DNA of 64,000 nt from Bombiscardovia nodaiensis (GTDB taxonomy: Bacteria; Actinomycetota; Actinomycetes; Actinomycetales; Bifidobacteriaceae). The stretch covers positions 992,001 through 1,056,000 of the forward strand of contig AP026798.1 in NCBI GenBank assembly GCA_033127725.1. The letters run 5' to 3'. A program made the position numbers and the translations under genes. A model generated the notes under the pieces. That model had not been told where the DNA came from. It did not search any database and was given only the letters and a program-made list of their open reading frames with translations. Positions 62,468-64,000 of this stretch are shown one piece after another (the stretch's first letter is position 1; every line of letters starts with the position of its first letter).

Positions 62468-64000
62468 TCAGTCGTTTTGCGCTTCTACTGCGGTGAGCGC
62501 TACCGTGTTGATAATGTCTTGCACGAGAGCCCCGCGTGAGAGGTCGTTTACCGGCTTGTTCAGACCCTGAAGGACCGGGCCAATGGCTAGGGCGCCTGAA
62601 GAACGTTGAACGGCCTTGTAGCCGATGTTGCCCGCGGCGAGCGAGGGGAAGACAAACACGTTGACATGACCTGCCACCGGGTTGCCCTTGGCCTTGGCGG
62701 CAGCCACCGTCGGGGACCAGGCAGCATCGAATTGGATGGATCCAACCACCGGCAGTTCAGGTGCCTTCTGCCGGACAATCTTGGTGGCTTCTTCCACCAA
62801 ATCCACGTCTGGTCCCTTGCCGGAGCCGAGGGTGGAATAGGAGAGCATGCCAACCTTGGGATCAATGCCGAAGGAACGAGCTGTTTGAGCGGACTGGATG
62901 GCGATGTCGGCCAGCTGCTCAGCGTTCGGGTTCAAGTTGATAGCGCAGTCAGCGAAGATGGCCACATGGTCCTTGAAGCACATGAGGAAGGCGCCGGAAA
63001 CCAGGGAGGCATCGGGCTTGGTCTTGATAACTTGCAGGGCTGGACGCACGGTGTTGGCAGTAGAGTTGACTGAGCCGGAAACCAGGCCGTCAGCCTTGCC
63101 GAGCACTACCAGCATGGTGCCGAAGTAGGAAGGATCTTGCAGCTGCTGACGGGCCTGCTCAGGGGTCATGCCCTTCTTGGCGCGCAGCTGGCAGAGCTTG
63201 TCGACCATGGGAGCCAGCACCGCTTCGTCGTTCATAGCTTGGAAGGAAGCCTGGCCCAGGTGCTCAAGGCCGAGTTCCTTGCCACGAGCCTCAATAGACG
63301 AGCGCTCTCCGACAATAATCAGCTTGACAATGTTGCGGGCGAGCAGGTAGTCGGCTGCCTTGAGAATGCGGTCTTCTTCACCCTCCGGCAGGACGATGGT
63401 CTTCTGCCCGGCTTTGGCCCTCTCCAGCAGGTCGTTTTGGAAGGCTACCGGGGTGGTGACGGTAGGCTTGCAGGAATTGAGAGCTGCGATGACTTCATCG
63501 GCGGGGGCAGCAGCTTGGAAGGCCGTGAGGGCCTGCTCATGACTCTGGGTGGCGGACGGGTCAGTGTCGAAGTCCGTGCGCGAAAGCATCCAAGCCGGCT
63601 GGTCATAGTCCTTGAAGGCGGCTGAAAGATCAGCTTTCTGCTCCTCTTCGCAACCAGTGATGAAGACACCCGCGAGTACCGAACCCGCTGCTTGCACAAT
63701 CCTTCGGCAGCTTTCTACACTCTCGAAGACCTGCTGGGCGCTGCGTTCGATGGTGCACACAGCCAGGAAAACCGGCGCGCGCAAGTCAGCAGCTATGTCA
63801 GCATCGAGGAACAAGCGGGCAGGGTCAGCCACCGGCGTGCGGTCCGAACCGACGATGAGGACTGCCTCGGGAGCGTGTGCTCCTACGAGTTCGCCGTAGG
63901 CAGCTACAGCATCCGCACGAGCCTGTTGACTATCGTTACGAGCCTTGCAGGGGCAGGAAGCGATCACATCCTGTCGGTTCAGCGAGCTGCCGCAGGCCTC
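62468..64000 (-). CDS. pta: Phosphate acetyltransferase, 5' end beyond the window
   Basis: About 510 C-terminal residues of a long-form Pta, which interconverts acetyl-CoA and acetyl phosphate. An N-terminal DRTGG/AAA_26-like regulatory part is visible (VLIVGSDRTPV, VFLAVCTIERSAQQV, AGVFITGCEEE), then the catalytic PTA_PTB domain (IVLPEGEEDRILKAADYLL, VSGSVNSTANTVRPALQVI, GPDVDLVEEATKIV, NVFVFPSLAAGNIGYKAVQR, GPVLQGLNKPVNDLSRGA). The frame stays open to the window edge, where the first P-loop part would lie. Confidence 0.95.
   Translation of the reverse strand, partial: EACGSSLNRQDVIASCPCKARNDSQQARADAVAAYGELVGAHAPEAVLIVGSDRTPVADPARLFLDADIAADLRAPVFLAVCTIERSAQQVFESVESCRRIVQAAGSVLAGVFITGCEEEQKADLSAAFKDYDQPAWMLSRTDFDTDPSATQSHEQALTAFQAAAPADEVIAALNSCKPTVTTPVAFQNDLLERAKAGQKTIVLPEGEEDRILKAADYLLARNIVKLIIVGERSSIEARGKELGLEHLGQASFQAMNDEAVLAPMVDKLCQLRAKKGMTPEQARQQLQDPSYFGTMLVVLGKADGLVSGSVNSTANTVRPALQVIKTKPDASLVSGAFLMCFKDHVAIFADCAINLNPNAEQLADIAIQSAQTARSFGIDPKVGMLSYSTLGSGKGPDVDLVEEATKIVRQKAPELPVVGSIQFDAAWSPTVAAAKAKGNPVAGHVNVFVFPSLAAGNIGYKAVQRSSGALAIGPVLQGLNKPVNDLSRGALVQDIINTVALTAVEAQND

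Noticed and set aside
1..64000. CRISPR arrays, insertion sequences, integrases, rRNA
   Set aside because: No regularly spaced repeat, transposase or recombinase motif, or rRNA sequence was seen, even beside the island and tRNA-Pro.

Overview
The window looks like chromosomal DNA of a member of the Bifidobacteriaceae (Actinomycetota). Pointers are the moderately high GC, the Wbl iron-sulfur protein beside a PdtaS-type kinase, the DUF501-Ppx pair, CarD, an ANTAR regulator, two LytR-CpsA-Psr proteins, SOS boxes of the CGAAC-N4-GTTCG type and a pta-ackA pair. The species cannot be fixed from sequence alone.

Layout. 0-16 kb: tail of the DUF501-ppx block, a tRNA-Leu, FKBP, greA, a HlyIII protein, pdtaS, whiB, an orphan FtsK/EccC-like ATPase, two LCP cell-wall ligases, and a giant glycosyltransferase with its DUF5719 partner. 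16-25 kb: a HAD phosphatase, ComF, an SOS-controlled umuDC operon, an OmpR-type two-component system, carD and a zinc-type ABC transporter pair behind a Zur-like box. 25-39.6 kb: housekeeping genes (folD, rpsA, coaE, uvrB, terC, pyk, pdtaR, polA, nif3-like, two Nudix hydrolases) and a second tRNA. The two halves of the PdtaS/PdtaR system lie about 29 kb apart.

39.6-58 kb is accessory: two MFS transporters, an ArsR regulator, a T-box-like element, a strongly AT-rich 953-residue DUF4365 nuclease-like protein with a long helical repeat region (the best candidate here for an undescribed, possibly defence, function), a deletion scar joining a decapitated tetR to the tail of an FtsX permease, then yaaA, tag and an aldehyde dehydrogenase. 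It ends in an island (52.8-57.9 kb) with two paralogous beta-rich proteins, one preceded by a 12-base poly-G tract, several small unrecognised genes, a DUF4240 gene and an antitoxin remnant, closed by a tRNA-Pro. 58-64 kb returns to core genes: a membrane-anchored coiled-coil protein, aroA, ackA and the C-terminal part of pta.

Three conserved genes (the first LCP gene, the histidine kinase and aroA) each carry an apparent frameshift at a short G/C run, and each is cured by adding one base to that run. The shared pattern points to under-called homopolymers in the sequence rather than gene decay, so homopolymer lengths elsewhere (including the poly-G tract) need caution. All family assignments come from reading motifs by eye; no database search was possible.
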